A stretch of 64,000 bases of DNA, from positions 78,291 to 142,290 of the forward strand of contig NZ_JBEHWS010000011.1 of assembly GCF_040239565.1 (NCBI RefSeq). The letters run 5' to 3'. The translations under genes were made by a program, and so were the position numbers. This document shows, piece by piece, positions 1 through 8,041 of the stretch; position 1 is the stretch's first letter; every line of letters starts with the position of its first letter. The notes beneath the pieces are model-generated. The model searched no databases. It was not told the origin of the DNA and was given only the letters and a program-made list of their open reading frames with translations. This stretch comes from Fulvimarina sp040239565. GTDB taxonomy: Bacteria; Pseudomonadota; Alphaproteobacteria; Rhizobiales; Rhizobiaceae.

Positions 1-348
1 CTACCGCTTCTTTCTGGCGGGCGTGGCGGGCTGGCAGTGTTCGCAGGGCCGACGGTCGGCTACCTCTTCGGCTGGATCGCCGCGGCCTATGTCATCGGCT
101 GGCTGACGGAGCTCAATTGGCGCACGCTCGAATTCCCGATGGCGCTGCTCATCTGCCTGGTCGGCGGCATCTTCGTCATCTACGCGATCGGCGTTCCGGC
201 CACTGCCTTCATCGCCGATATTCCGCTCTGGACCTCACTCGTAGGCTCCGCGCCCTTCATCCCCGGCGACATCGTGAAGGCCGTCGTGGCCGCGCTCGTC
301 ATCGTCACACTGAAGCGGGCCTATCCGCTGGTCGAAGCGCGTGGCTAG
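1..348 (+). CDS. bioY: BioY biotin transporter S component (5' truncated by window edge)
   Basis: Substrate-capturing membrane subunit of an energy-coupling-factor biotin importer. The reading frame is open from base 1, so the visible 115 codons are the C-terminal half; the GTG at 37 is internal. The fragment starts with a GGRGGLAVFAGPTVGYLFGW-type stretch typical of BioY, then shows about three hydrophobic helices and a PFIPGDIVKA motif near the end, also characteristic of the family. The ATPase (bioM) starts 15 bases downstream and bioN follows, giving the complete BioYMN set. The start and N-terminal helices lie outside the window. Confidence 0.9.
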   Translation, partial: LPLLSGGRGGLAVFAGPTVGYLFGWIAAAYVIGWLTELNWRTLEFPMALLICLVGGIFVIYAIGVPATAFIADIPLWTSLVGSAPFIPGDIVKAVVAALVIVTLKRAYPLVEARG

Positions 349-363
349 CGCAAGGCAACACGG

Positions 364-1038
364 ATGATCGTTCTCGACGGCGTTTCGGTCAGGCGGAACG
401 AAACGCTCGTCCTTCACGACCTGACGCTTGAACTCGGCGAGCGGCGAATCGGCGTGATCGGCGCGAACGGCTCCGGCAAGAGCACCTTCGCGCGACTCCT
501 GAACGGTCTCATCCTGCCCACCGCGGGCAGGATGACGGTCGACGGTCTCGATACGAAAGCCAAGACCAAGGAGGTTCGCCGCCGCGTCGGCTTCGTTTTC
601 CAGAACCCCGACAACCAGATCGTCTATCCGACGGTCGGCGAGGATATCGCCTTCGGCCTCAAAGCGCGGAAATGGTCGAAGGCCGATATCGAAGCCCGCC
701 TCGAAATCATCCTCGAACGCTATGGCCTGACTGGCTTGGAGGATCGCCTCGTCCACGAACTGTCCGGTGGCGAGCGGCAGATGGTGGCCTTTGCCGGGAT
801 CATGGCCCTGGAGCCCGACAGGCTCGTTCTGGACGAACCAACGACGCTTCTCGACCGCCGCAACACCAACCGGGTGATGCGCACGATCGCCGAAGTTTCA
901 CAGAAGATCATCTTCGTGACGCATGATCTTGAACGCCTCTCCGGCTTCGATCGTGTGCTTGTCTTCGAGGCCGGCCGGATCGCGTTCGACGGACCGCCAG
1001 CCGAAGCGATCCCGTTCTACATGGATCTGACGGCATGA
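364..1038 (+). CDS. bioM: BioM, ATPase of the biotin ECF transporter
   Basis: Cytoplasmic ATP-binding subunit that powers biotin uptake together with BioN and BioY. The 224-residue protein has Walker A GANGSGKST (33-41), a Q-loop VFQNPDNQI (about 78-86), the signature LSGGERQ (133-139), Walker B LVLDEP (154-159) and an H-loop VTHD. The NPDNQI form of the Q-loop is typical of CbiO/EcfA-type ATPases. It sits between bioY and bioN, and its stop overlaps the bioN start by 4 bases (ATGA), which indicates translational coupling. Confidence 0.92.
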   Translation: MIVLDGVSVRRNETLVLHDLTLELGERRIGVIGANGSGKSTFARLLNGLILPTAGRMTVDGLDTKAKTKEVRRRVGFVFQNPDNQIVYPTVGEDIAFGLKARKWSKADIEARLEIILERYGLTGLEDRLVHELSGGERQMVAFAGIMALEPDRLVLDEPTTLLDRRNTNRVMRTIAEVSQKIIFVTHDLERLSGFDRVLVFEAGRIAFDGPPAEAIPFYMDLTA

Positions 1039-1625
1039 TTGCCGGCCTATACAAGCCGGGTACGAGCTTCCTTCACCGCATGAAGGCCGGGCGGAAGCTG
1101 ATCGCGCTTCTCGCTTTCGGGACACTTCTCCTTTCGATTCCATCCCTCGCCATCTCAACGGCCGGTCTAGTCGTCGTGCTCGTCAGCTATCCGCTCGCCG
1201 GCTTTTCCCTCCACACGATCTTTCGGCAGCTTCGCCCGGTAGTCCTTATTCTCGCAATGCTCTTCGCGGCCCAATTATGGCTGGTTGGCCTCCAGGCCGC
1301 GCTCCTTTTCCTGACGCGCTTTTCAGCGCTGATTCTCGCCGCCGCGCTCGTGACGTTGACGACGCGCACAACCGATCTGGTCGCAGCTATCGAGACGGCG
1401 CTCCGGCCTTTCGAGCGGCTCGGCGTCAATGCCGAAAAGGTGAGCCTCGCCATATCCTTGACGATTCGCTTCATTCCGATGGTCTCTCAGGTGGTGAGCG
1501 AGGTTCGCGAGGCACAGGCAGCGCGGGGCGGACGGCGATCTATCGTCGCACTCGCCGTCCCCGTTACGGTCCGGCTGCTGAAGGCTGCGGACGCGATCGC
1601 AGAGGCGATCGACGCACGGTCGTAA
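1035..1625 (+). CDS. bioN: BioN, EcfT-type transmembrane coupling protein
   Basis: Membrane component that couples BioM ATP hydrolysis to BioY. The 196-residue protein has several hydrophobic helices in the N-terminal two thirds and a C-terminal cytoplasmic segment with REAQAARGGRR. That matches the Ala-Arg-Gly coupling-helix motif used by EcfT proteins to contact the ATPase. It starts inside the stop of bioM. A short GC dyad (TTCCCG...CGGGAA, 1630-1648) follows but lacks a clear T-run. Confidence 0.88.
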   Translation: MIAGLYKPGTSFLHRMKAGRKLIALLAFGTLLLSIPSLAISTAGLVVVLVSYPLAGFSLHTIFRQLRPVVLILAMLFAAQLWLVGLQAALLFLTRFSALILAAALVTLTTRTTDLVAAIETALRPFERLGVNAEKVSLAISLTIRFIPMVSQVVSEVREAQAARGGRRSIVALAVPVTVRLLKAADAIAEAIDARS

Positions 1626-1754
1626 CAAATTCCCGACTGGACCGGGAAAAAGTCCCGTTGCCCCTAAGTCGCACTCGCGCCCTTAACGGTGCGGTTCGGA
1701 TTCCTGTACGATCGAACCCAACGATTTTTCGACGATTTCGGGAGGATCGGCGAT

Positions 1755-2753
1755 ATGAAAACCTTGCTTACGACGCTCGCCGTAGCCGCCGCGCTCTTCG
1801 CCGGCATACCTGCCCAGGCGCAGGACGATAGCGGCGGACCGGCACCCATTCGCGTCGGCGTCCTCAAATACGGAACGGTGAACTGGGAACTCGCCGCGAT
1901 GACCAGCGAGCGCCTCGACAAGGCGAACGGCGTCGACGTGGAGATCGTGCCCTTTGCCGGCGAGCAGGCCTCGAACGTCGCGCTTCAGGCAGGAGATGTG
2001 GACATGATCGTCTCCGACTGGCTCTGGGTCTCGCGCCAGCGTGCGACCGGCGCGGACTATACGTTCGCGCCCTACTCCACCTCCGTTGGCTCGCTGATGA
2101 TTCCCGGCGACAGCGATGTGAAGGACCTGGGCGATCTGAAGGGCAAGACGATCGGCATAGCCGGCGGCCCGCTCGACAAGAACTGGCTGCTTATCCAGGC
2201 GCTCGCCGAACGCGACTACGACACCGATCTGTCCGCCGAAAACGAGATCGCCTTCGGCGCACCGCCGCTTCTTGCCGAGAAGGCGCGATCCGGCGAACTG
2301 GATGCCGTGCTCAACTTCTGGCACTACGCGGCGCGGCTCGAGGCGGAGGGTTTCAAGACCCTGACATCCGGCACGGATGCGGCAATCGCCATGGGCGCAG
2401 AGGGCCCGGTCGCCTCGATCGGCTGGGTTTTCCGCGACAGCTTCACCGAAGAACATCCAAACGCGATTGAAGCTTTTCTTGCGGCCGATCGCGCGACCAA
2501 GGATCTCCTCACCACCTCCGACGAGGCGTGGGAGCCGCTCCGCGAGCTGATGCAGCCTGAGAACGACATCGCCTATCAGACCCTCATCGAGCGCTATCGC
2601 GAAGGCATTCCCTCGCGCAGCGCCGCCGACGAAGTGAAGGACACGGAAAAGCTCTACGCCCTCCTCTACGAGATCGGCGGCGAGAAGCTCGTCGGCCCCA
2701 GTGAGACTCTGATGGAGGGCACGTACTACACCGGCCTCGGCCATGGCGATTGA
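1755..2753 (+). CDS. NitT/TauT-type ABC transporter substrate-binding protein
   Basis: Periplasmic binding protein of a nitrate/sulfonate/thiamine-precursor type importer. I use the ATG at 1755 because GGAGG lies at 1741-1745 and the product (332 residues) then begins with a clean signal peptide ending AQAQ; an upstream in-frame start at 1689 would bury it. The body shows the family pattern GDVDMIVSDW ... LKGKTIGIAGGPLDK ... LDAVLNFWHYAARL. Ligand cannot be read from sequence; sulfonate, taurine or pyrimidine-type ligands are family possibilities. The permease start overlaps the 3' end by 11 bases. Confidence 0.85.
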   Translation: MKTLLTTLAVAAALFAGIPAQAQDDSGGPAPIRVGVLKYGTVNWELAAMTSERLDKANGVDVEIVPFAGEQASNVALQAGDVDMIVSDWLWVSRQRATGADYTFAPYSTSVGSLMIPGDSDVKDLGDLKGKTIGIAGGPLDKNWLLIQALAERDYDTDLSAENEIAFGAPPLLAEKARSGELDAVLNFWHYAARLEAEGFKTLTSGTDAAIAMGAEGPVASIGWVFRDSFTEEHPNAIEAFLAADRATKDLLTTSDEAWEPLRELMQPENDIAYQTLIERYREGIPSRSAADEVKDTEKLYALLYEIGGEKLVGPSETLMEGTYYTGLGHGD

Positions 2754-3549
2754 TGCCGAAGGCACGGCGAGCGAAGGGCGCATCTACCGTCTCGCGACGC
2801 GTGGGCTGACGCCGAAGGCGGTCACCGCGATCTCGCTCCTTGGTCTCCTCGCCATCTGGTGGGTGAGCGCGATCCTCGCCGACAGCCGCGTGCTGCCGGC
2901 CCCGCCTGCCGTCTTCGAGGCATTCTGGCGCGATGCGGCGGCGGGCGAACTCTGGTTTCACCTCGCCATGACGCTGATGCGGGTCTTCTTCGCATTCGTC
3001 GCCGCCATGGTGATCGGCTCGGCTATCGGCATCGCGCTCGGTGTCAGCCGCGAGGCGAACCGCTTCTTCGACCCATGGCTGATCCTCTTCCTCAATATCC
3101 CGGCGCTCGTCGTGATCGTGCTCGCCTATATCTGGTTTGGCCTCAACGAGGTGGCGGCGATCGGCGCGATAGCGGTGAACAAGATCCCCAACGTCGTCGT
3201 CACCATGCGCGAAGGCGCCCGCGCCCTCGATCGCGATCTAACTGAGATGGCGACGGTCTATCGCTTCGGCGCCATGAAACGCCTGCGCCATGTCGTGCTG
3301 CCCCAGCTTCAGCCCTATTTCGCCGCCGCATCGCGCTCCGGTCTCGCGCTTATTTGGAAGATCGCCCTCGTCGTCGAACTCCTCGGCCGCTCCAACGGCG
3401 TCGGGTTTCAGATCAATCTCTACTTCCAGCTTTTCGACGTCGCCGGCATCCTCGCCTACACACTCGCCTTCGTCGCGGTGATGCTGCTGATCGAACTCTG
3501 GATCGTTCAGCCGCTGGAAGCCCACGCCACCCGGTGGCGAAAGACCTGA
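2743..3549 (+). CDS. NitT/TauT-type ABC transporter permease
   Basis: Inner-membrane permease (268 residues) of the same importer, with about six hydrophobic helices. The BPD_transp_1 coupling region reads EGARALDRDLTEMATVYRFGAMKRLRHVVLPQL, the EAA loop that contacts the ATPase. It overlaps the preceding binding-protein gene and is followed after one base by the ATPase gene, so the three genes form a tight operon. Confidence 0.88.
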   Translation: MAIDAEGTASEGRIYRLATRGLTPKAVTAISLLGLLAIWWVSAILADSRVLPAPPAVFEAFWRDAAAGELWFHLAMTLMRVFFAFVAAMVIGSAIGIALGVSREANRFFDPWLILFLNIPALVVIVLAYIWFGLNEVAAIGAIAVNKIPNVVVTMREGARALDRDLTEMATVYRFGAMKRLRHVVLPQLQPYFAAASRSGLALIWKIALVVELLGRSNGVGFQINLYFQLFDVAGILAYTLAFVAVMLLIELWIVQPLEAHATRWRKT

Positions 3550-3550
3550 T

Positions 3551-4309
3551 TTGAAGCACGATCCCACTATCACAGACATCAATGAGACCGCCCGTCCCCT
3601 TGATGTCGCGATTACAGGAAAGACCTTCCGTGGTGCTGACGGCGTGGCCGTTCATGCCATCGACAACATCGCCTTCGAGGCTCCGGCCGGCTCCTTTACG
3701 ACGCTGATTGGCCCGTCCGGCTGCGGCAAGACGACGGCCCTTCGAATTATCCTCGGTCTCGACGCGGATTATCGTGGCACGGTCTCCCGCCCTGATCCGG
3801 GGGGGCGGATCGCGGTCGTCTTTCAGGAGCCGCGCCTCCTGCCCTGGCGAACTGTGGAACAGAATGTGCGGCTAGCGCTCCCGGACGAACTGCGCGGTGA
3901 TAATCTCGACGAGCTGTTCGATATCGTCGGCCTCACCGAAATGCGGGGCCGGTTCCCGACCGAACTCTCGTTGGGTCTTGCCCGCCGCGTCGCTCTCGCC
4001 CGCGCCTTTGCGATCCGACCGAGCCTGCTTCTTCTTGACGAGCCCTTCGTCTCACTCGACGAGATGACAGCAACCCGTCTGCGCCATCTCCTCATCGAGG
4101 TCTGGTCGGCCCGGCGAACGACGGCGCTGATGGTGACCCATAATTTGCGGGAAGCCGTGCAACTGTCGGACCGGATCGTCTTCCTCACCGAACGCCCCTC
4201 GACGGTTCGTGGTGTTCACCAGATCGAACGGCCACGCGATGCGCGCGACGCTGACTGGCGCGAGGCCGAGGTCAAGCGTATCGACGAGCAATTTTCCGGC
4301 GTGCTCTGA
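3551..4309 (+). CDS. NitT/TauT-type ABC transporter ATP-binding protein
   Basis: Cytoplasmic ATPase subunit (252 residues). It begins with a TTG codon at 3551, one base after the permease stop. Walker A is GPSGCGKTT (54-62), the Q-loop is FQEPRLLPW and Walker B LLLLDEPF is followed by a D-loop SLD. The signature reads LSLGL (139-143) where most relatives have LSGGM, a visible deviation from consensus. A bidirectional terminator (4343-4369) closes the operon. Confidence 0.87.
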   Translation: MKHDPTITDINETARPLDVAITGKTFRGADGVAVHAIDNIAFEAPAGSFTTLIGPSGCGKTTALRIILGLDADYRGTVSRPDPGGRIAVVFQEPRLLPWRTVEQNVRLALPDELRGDNLDELFDIVGLTEMRGRFPTELSLGLARRVALARAFAIRPSLLLLDEPFVSLDEMTATRLRHLLIEVWSARRTTALMVTHNLREAVQLSDRIVFLTERPSTVRGVHQIERPRDARDADWREAEVKRIDEQFSGVL

Positions 4310-4342
4310 GACAGCGCTCGCGAATTCATTCCATGTCGCAGC

Positions 4343-4369
4343 AAAAAGGGCCCGCGCGGGGCCCTTTTT
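4343..4369. terminator. Bidirectional Rho-independent terminator
   Basis: AAAAAGGGCCC pairs with GGGCCCTTTTT around a GCGCG loop, with an A-run on one side and a T-run on the other. It lies between the convergent NitT/TauT operon and the DUF1236 gene and can serve both. Confidence 0.85.
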
Positions 4370-4390
4370 CCAGATCACTCGATAAAATCC

Positions 4391-4717
4391 TCAATCGAGA
4401 ATCTGCACGATGTTGCGATTCTCATCGACCAGCACCGAATGGCCGTCGATCACCGTGTACTGGTAGGACGGAGGCGCGACGCCTTCGGGTAGTTCGTAGA
4501 GCGGAACAGGGTCCGGGAGGGCCGATCCGACGGTGACCGTCACGCCTTCCGGCGGGGCAATGGAAGCAACGCCCTGTTCGACAACATAAGTGCGGATTTC
4601 TTCGACACGCGGCTGTTCGACGACAGTGGTTTCCGTGACCGTTGTCGTAGTCGTCTGCGCCAATGCCGGTCCAGCCACGACGCCGGCGGCAAGCACTGCA
4701 ACAATAAGACGTTTCAT
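4391..4717 (-). CDS. DUF1236 exported protein
   Basis: Small secreted protein (108 residues) of unknown function. The ATG at 4717 is preferred to the longer frame because it gives a signal peptide MKRLIVAVLAAGVVAGPALAQ. The mature part opens with a Thr/Val repeat tract and then has the DUF1236 pattern in which a proline-rich stretch leads to YQYTVIDGHSVLVDENRNIV. DUF1236 proteins are common and often duplicated in Rhizobiales envelopes. The gene stands alone between the terminator and glpK. Confidence 0.75.
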   Translation of the reverse strand: MKRLIVAVLAAGVVAGPALAQTTTTTVTETTVVEQPRVEEIRTYVVEQGVASIAPPEGVTVTVGSALPDPVPLYELPEGVAPPSYQYTVIDGHSVLVDENRNIVQILD

Positions 4718-4936
4718 GGGATCAGCATCCTGTCTGTTTGCGATGAGACAAGAATACAGATCAGGTCGATCCGTTCCGGCGGCATGATCACGAAATGTCA
4801 TTGAGTGATATAGCGATGGCGAGTCGCACACCGCTCGAAAATTCGGAAATGACATGCGCCGAACTTTGGTGCGCCGGGGGTTCGCCGAAACGATCCTCGG
4901 CGTTAAAATGGCGATCGTGGTGGAGGAGGAATCACA

Positions 4937-6424
4937 ATGTCCGGATATGTACTTGCGATCGACCAGGGCACGACGTCGTCACGAGCGATCGTCTTCGACG
5001 ACCAATTCCGGGTCGTCGGCGTCGGCCAGAAGGAATTCGCCCAGCATTTTCCGCGTTCCGGTTGGGTCGAGCACGACCCTGAAGACATCTGGAATTCCGT
5101 TCGCGACACGGTACGCAGCGCGCTGAGCGATGCCTCGCTTTCGGCGTCGGATATCGCCGCGATCGGGATCACCAACCAGCGCGAAACGGTGCTGATCTGG
5201 GATCGCACGACCGGCAAGCCGATCCACAACGCCATCGTTTGGCAGGACCGCCGCACCGCCGATATCTGCCGAAAGCTCCACGATGAAGGGGCCGAAGCGT
5301 TGATCACGGAAAAGACCGGCCTCCTGATCGATCCCTATTTCTCCGGCACGAAGATCGCCTGGATGCTGGATCACGTGGAGGGCGCACGGGCCAAGGCAGA
5401 AGCCGGCGATCTCGCCTTCGGAACGGTCGACACCTTCCTCCTCTGGCGCCTGACGGGCGGCAAAGTCCATGCGACCGACACGACGAATGCCTGCCGCACC
5501 CAACTCTTCGACATCTCTGCAAATGCCTGGGACGAAGACCTCCTGAAACTGCTGCGCGTGCCGCGCGCGATCCTGCCCGAAGTGAAGGATTGCGACGCCG
5601 ATTTCGGCGTGACCGACGCCTCGCTCTTCGGCGCGGGCATCCCGGTTCGCGGCATAGCCGGCGATCAGCACGCTGCAACGCTCGGCCAGGCCTGTTTCCA
5701 GCCTGGCATGCTGAAGAGCACCTATGGCACCGGCTGTTTCGCCGTTCTCAACACAGGGTCGGAGCGCGTACCCTCTTCGAGCCGGCTTCTGACAACCGTC
5801 GCCTATCGGCTCTCCGGCCAGACGACCTATGCTCTCGAAGGCTCGATCTTCGTAGCAGGCGCTGCCGTTCAGTGGCTCCGTGACGGTCTCGGCGTTGTCG
5901 ATCGTGCCGAACAGACCGGCTCCATGGCTGACGAGGCGGACGACACCCAGGATGTGATCATGGTGCCGGCCTTCACAGGCCTCGGCGCGCCGTGGTGGAA
6001 CGCCGAAGCGCGCGGCGCGATCTACGGCCTGACCCGCAAGTCCGGCCCGAAGGAGATCGCGCGGGCAGCACTCGAAGCGACCTGCTTCCAGACAGCCGAT
6101 CTGCTGCGCGCGATGAAGCAGGATTTTTCCGGTGCGGCAAACACGGTCCTGCGGGTCGATGGCGGCATGGTTGCCAGCGATTGGACCATGCAGCGTCTCG
6201 CCGATCTTCTTCACGCGCCTGTCGACCGGCCGGTGGTCCTCGAAACGACCGCTCTCGGGGCCGCCTGGATCGCCGGTCATGCCGCGGGCGTCTGGCCCGA
6301 TCAGGCCGGTTTTGCCGAACGCTGGCGGTTGGAACGCCGGTTCGAGCCCAAGATGGCGGCTGTCGAGCGCGGCCGACGACTGGCCCTGTGGGAGAACGCA
6401 ATCAAACGCACTCTCGCCGCCTGA
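4937..6424 (+). CDS. glpK: Glycerol kinase
   Basis: Phosphorylates glycerol to sn-glycerol 3-phosphate in the cytoplasm, the entry step of glycerol use. The 495-residue length is standard. Motifs include DQGTTSSRAIVFD at the N-terminus (phosphate 1), the GITNQRET segment, IAGDQHAATLGQ, YGTGCF and the second-domain TAFTGLGAPWW-type loop (PAFTGLGAPWW here). AGGAGGA precedes the ATG by about 7 bases. No other glp gene or GlpR-type regulator is nearby, so it appears as a single-gene unit. Confidence 0.96.
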   Translation: MSGYVLAIDQGTTSSRAIVFDDQFRVVGVGQKEFAQHFPRSGWVEHDPEDIWNSVRDTVRSALSDASLSASDIAAIGITNQRETVLIWDRTTGKPIHNAIVWQDRRTADICRKLHDEGAEALITEKTGLLIDPYFSGTKIAWMLDHVEGARAKAEAGDLAFGTVDTFLLWRLTGGKVHATDTTNACRTQLFDISANAWDEDLLKLLRVPRAILPEVKDCDADFGVTDASLFGAGIPVRGIAGDQHAATLGQACFQPGMLKSTYGTGCFAVLNTGSERVPSSSRLLTTVAYRLSGQTTYALEGSIFVAGAAVQWLRDGLGVVDRAEQTGSMADEADDTQDVIMVPAFTGLGAPWWNAEARGAIYGLTRKSGPKEIARAALEATCFQTADLLRAMKQDFSGAANTVLRVDGGMVASDWTMQRLADLLHAPVDRPVVLETTALGAAWIAGHAAGVWPDQAGFAERWRLERRFEPKMAAVERGRRLALWENAIKRTLAA

Positions 6425-6748
6425 AGTCCATTGTCGCGGAATGGCCGCCGCAAGTTCGCCTGTTCATCTTTCGCAAAGGAAAACCGCAACGGCTGAGCCA
6501 ATAGTCAGCAGAGGTAATGGATTCGTGTCGAAATACTCACTGACAGAATCAATCAGGCTGCCCTGTCAATCGCTTCTGAGGGTCAGCTAAATAACAATGA
6601 CTCGCTTTTCTTCAATTTTTTGCGTTCATTAGCGCCTGGGTAACCGCGTCCAGCGAAATTGTCGGCGCGGCTGCCTTGACCGAGCGGTTGCGGTAAGCGG
6701 CGGCTGTTTCGGCTCGTCGTTCTGTTGTTTGAGTACGGTGGTATCAAC
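6425..6748. other. AT-richer intergenic region before the Rmf-like gene
   Basis: These 324 bases hold no convincing gene. The stretch is visibly more AT-rich than its surroundings and contains three GANTC sites (6520, 6546, 6599), the sequence methylated by CcrM, whose gene is elsewhere in the window. A TTGACC hexamer near 6675 could be a -35 element for the downstream gene, but no good -10 was found. Confidence 0.5.
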
Positions 6749-7000
6749 ATGCGCGACGAAATGCAGACATTGTCGTCCGAAGCGACGATCGAGCCGGCGC
6801 GTTCGACGCTGGCCCATGCGATCGAAATGGCGAAGGCCGAACGCGTTTTCCATCAAGCTGGCCGAACCGCATTCCGGGAAGGCCGCAACGAAGGTGCCTG
6901 CCCTTATCCGGGCTCCTCGGTGCGTGCCAAGCTCTGGCTGCTGGGCTTCAACGAAGCGCGCGATGCCGAAGAGCAGAAGCTCTCCAATCGCTGGCGCTGA
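6749..7000 (+). CDS. Rmf/CrpP-family small protein
   Basis: The 83-residue product ends with AFREGRNEGACPYPGSSVRAKLW followed by LLGFNEARDAE. This resembles ribosome modulation factor, in which a GR..G.CPY core is followed by R..W..G..EAR. Rmf dimerises idle ribosomes in enterobacteria; the related CrpP proteins have other reported roles. The ATG at 6749 is chosen; a TTG-type start a few codons upstream is possible. It is monocistronic and convergent with xthA, 9 bases away. Function here is inferred only from this short motif. Confidence 0.65.
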   Translation: MRDEMQTLSSEATIEPARSTLAHAIEMAKAERVFHQAGRTAFREGRNEGACPYPGSSVRAKLWLLGFNEARDAEEQKLSNRWR

Positions 7001-7009
7001 AGCCCCCGG

Positions 7010-7813
7010 TCACAGCGCGAAGCGTGCCGTCACCGGAACATGGTCGGAGGGACGCTCCCAGCCCCGGGCATCGGTGAGAACGCTCACATCGAAGAGTTTT
7101 TCGGCGAGGTCGGCCGAGCTCCAGACGTGATCGAGGCGCCGTCCGCGATTGGATGCCGCCCAGTCCTTTGCGCGGTAGCTCCACCAGGTGAAGAGCTTTT
7201 CCTCCATCGGAACGTGCTGGCGCATCAGGTCCGTCCAGCCACCCTCGGAAATCGCGGCGACAAGCCCCTCGGTCTCGACGGGGGTGTGCGAGACGATCTT
7301 CAGCATCTGCTTGTGAGACCAGACATCCATCTCGTAGGGCGCAATGTTGAGGTCACCGCATAGAAGCGCGGACACGCCTTCCTCGCCTTCGGCCCGCATC
7401 TTCCGCATTTCGTCGACGAATTGCAGCTTGTGCCGAAACTTCGGGTTGGCCTCCGGATCGGGTACGTCCCCGCCTGCCGGCACATAGAGATTGTGTACAC
7501 GGATCTTCCGATCTCCAACCGCCAGCTTGACGGAGAGATGGCGGGCATCGCCCACCTCGCAGAAATCCTGCCGCACGACGTCCTCGAACGGCAGTTTCGA
7601 GAGGACGGCGACGCCGTGATAGCCCTTCTGACCGTGCAGCGCGACATGGTCGTAACCCAGCCCCTCGAAGGCCGAATGGGGGAACTGCTCGTTGGTGCAC
7701 TTCGTCTCCTGCAGGCAGATGACGTCGGGCTGTTCCATCTTGAGGAACTGCACGACAATCTCGGCGCGGAGACGAACGGAGTTGATATTCCAGGTCGTAA
7801 GCGAAAAGGTCAT
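7010..7813 (-). CDS. xthA: Exodeoxyribonuclease III (AP endonuclease)
   Basis: Cytoplasmic Mg-dependent AP endonuclease and 3'-5' exonuclease of base-excision repair. The 267-residue protein carries the EEP-fold motifs in order: TWNINSVRLR, CLQETKC (catalytic Glu), GDLNIAP (Asp/Asn pair), LDHVW and the C-terminal SDHVPV with catalytic Asp-His. Length and motif spacing are normal. Confidence 0.95.
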   Translation of the reverse strand: MTFSLTTWNINSVRLRAEIVVQFLKMEQPDVICLQETKCTNEQFPHSAFEGLGYDHVALHGQKGYHGVAVLSKLPFEDVVRQDFCEVGDARHLSVKLAVGDRKIRVHNLYVPAGGDVPDPEANPKFRHKLQFVDEMRKMRAEGEEGVSALLCGDLNIAPYEMDVWSHKQMLKIVSHTPVETEGLVAAISEGGWTDLMRQHVPMEEKLFTWWSYRAKDWAASNRGRRLDHVWSSADLAEKLFDVSVLTDARGWERPSDHVPVTARFAL

Positions 7814-8041
7814 GGAAAGCGGTTTCTTCTGAAAACGGAATCAGGCGGGCGGGCGTCACCCTTTTCGATTACCAGTCATGATCGCGATGGCAAGCGCGGA
7901 AATACGCGTATGGGCCCACAGCCGTGAGAGGACCCAACTGGCGCTCCTTTCAAGAAGCAGCTTTCCCGAAAGTAACGGTTCTCTAACGGCCAGCGCCGAT
8001 GATTTAAGCCGCCAGTTCCGCATCCAAGGTCCGCTCAGCCG

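Noticed and set aside
1630..1648. Terminator after bioN
   Set aside because: TTCCCG/CGGGAA pairs but no T-run follows on the coding strand.
4795..4855. ATGTCAT...ATGACAT pair upstream of glpK as a GlpR-type operator
   Set aside because: The arms are 46 bases apart and do not match a GlpR consensus; no regulator gene is nearby.
4979..6280. 433-codon minus-strand open frame
   Set aside because: Shadow of glpK with no recognisable motif.
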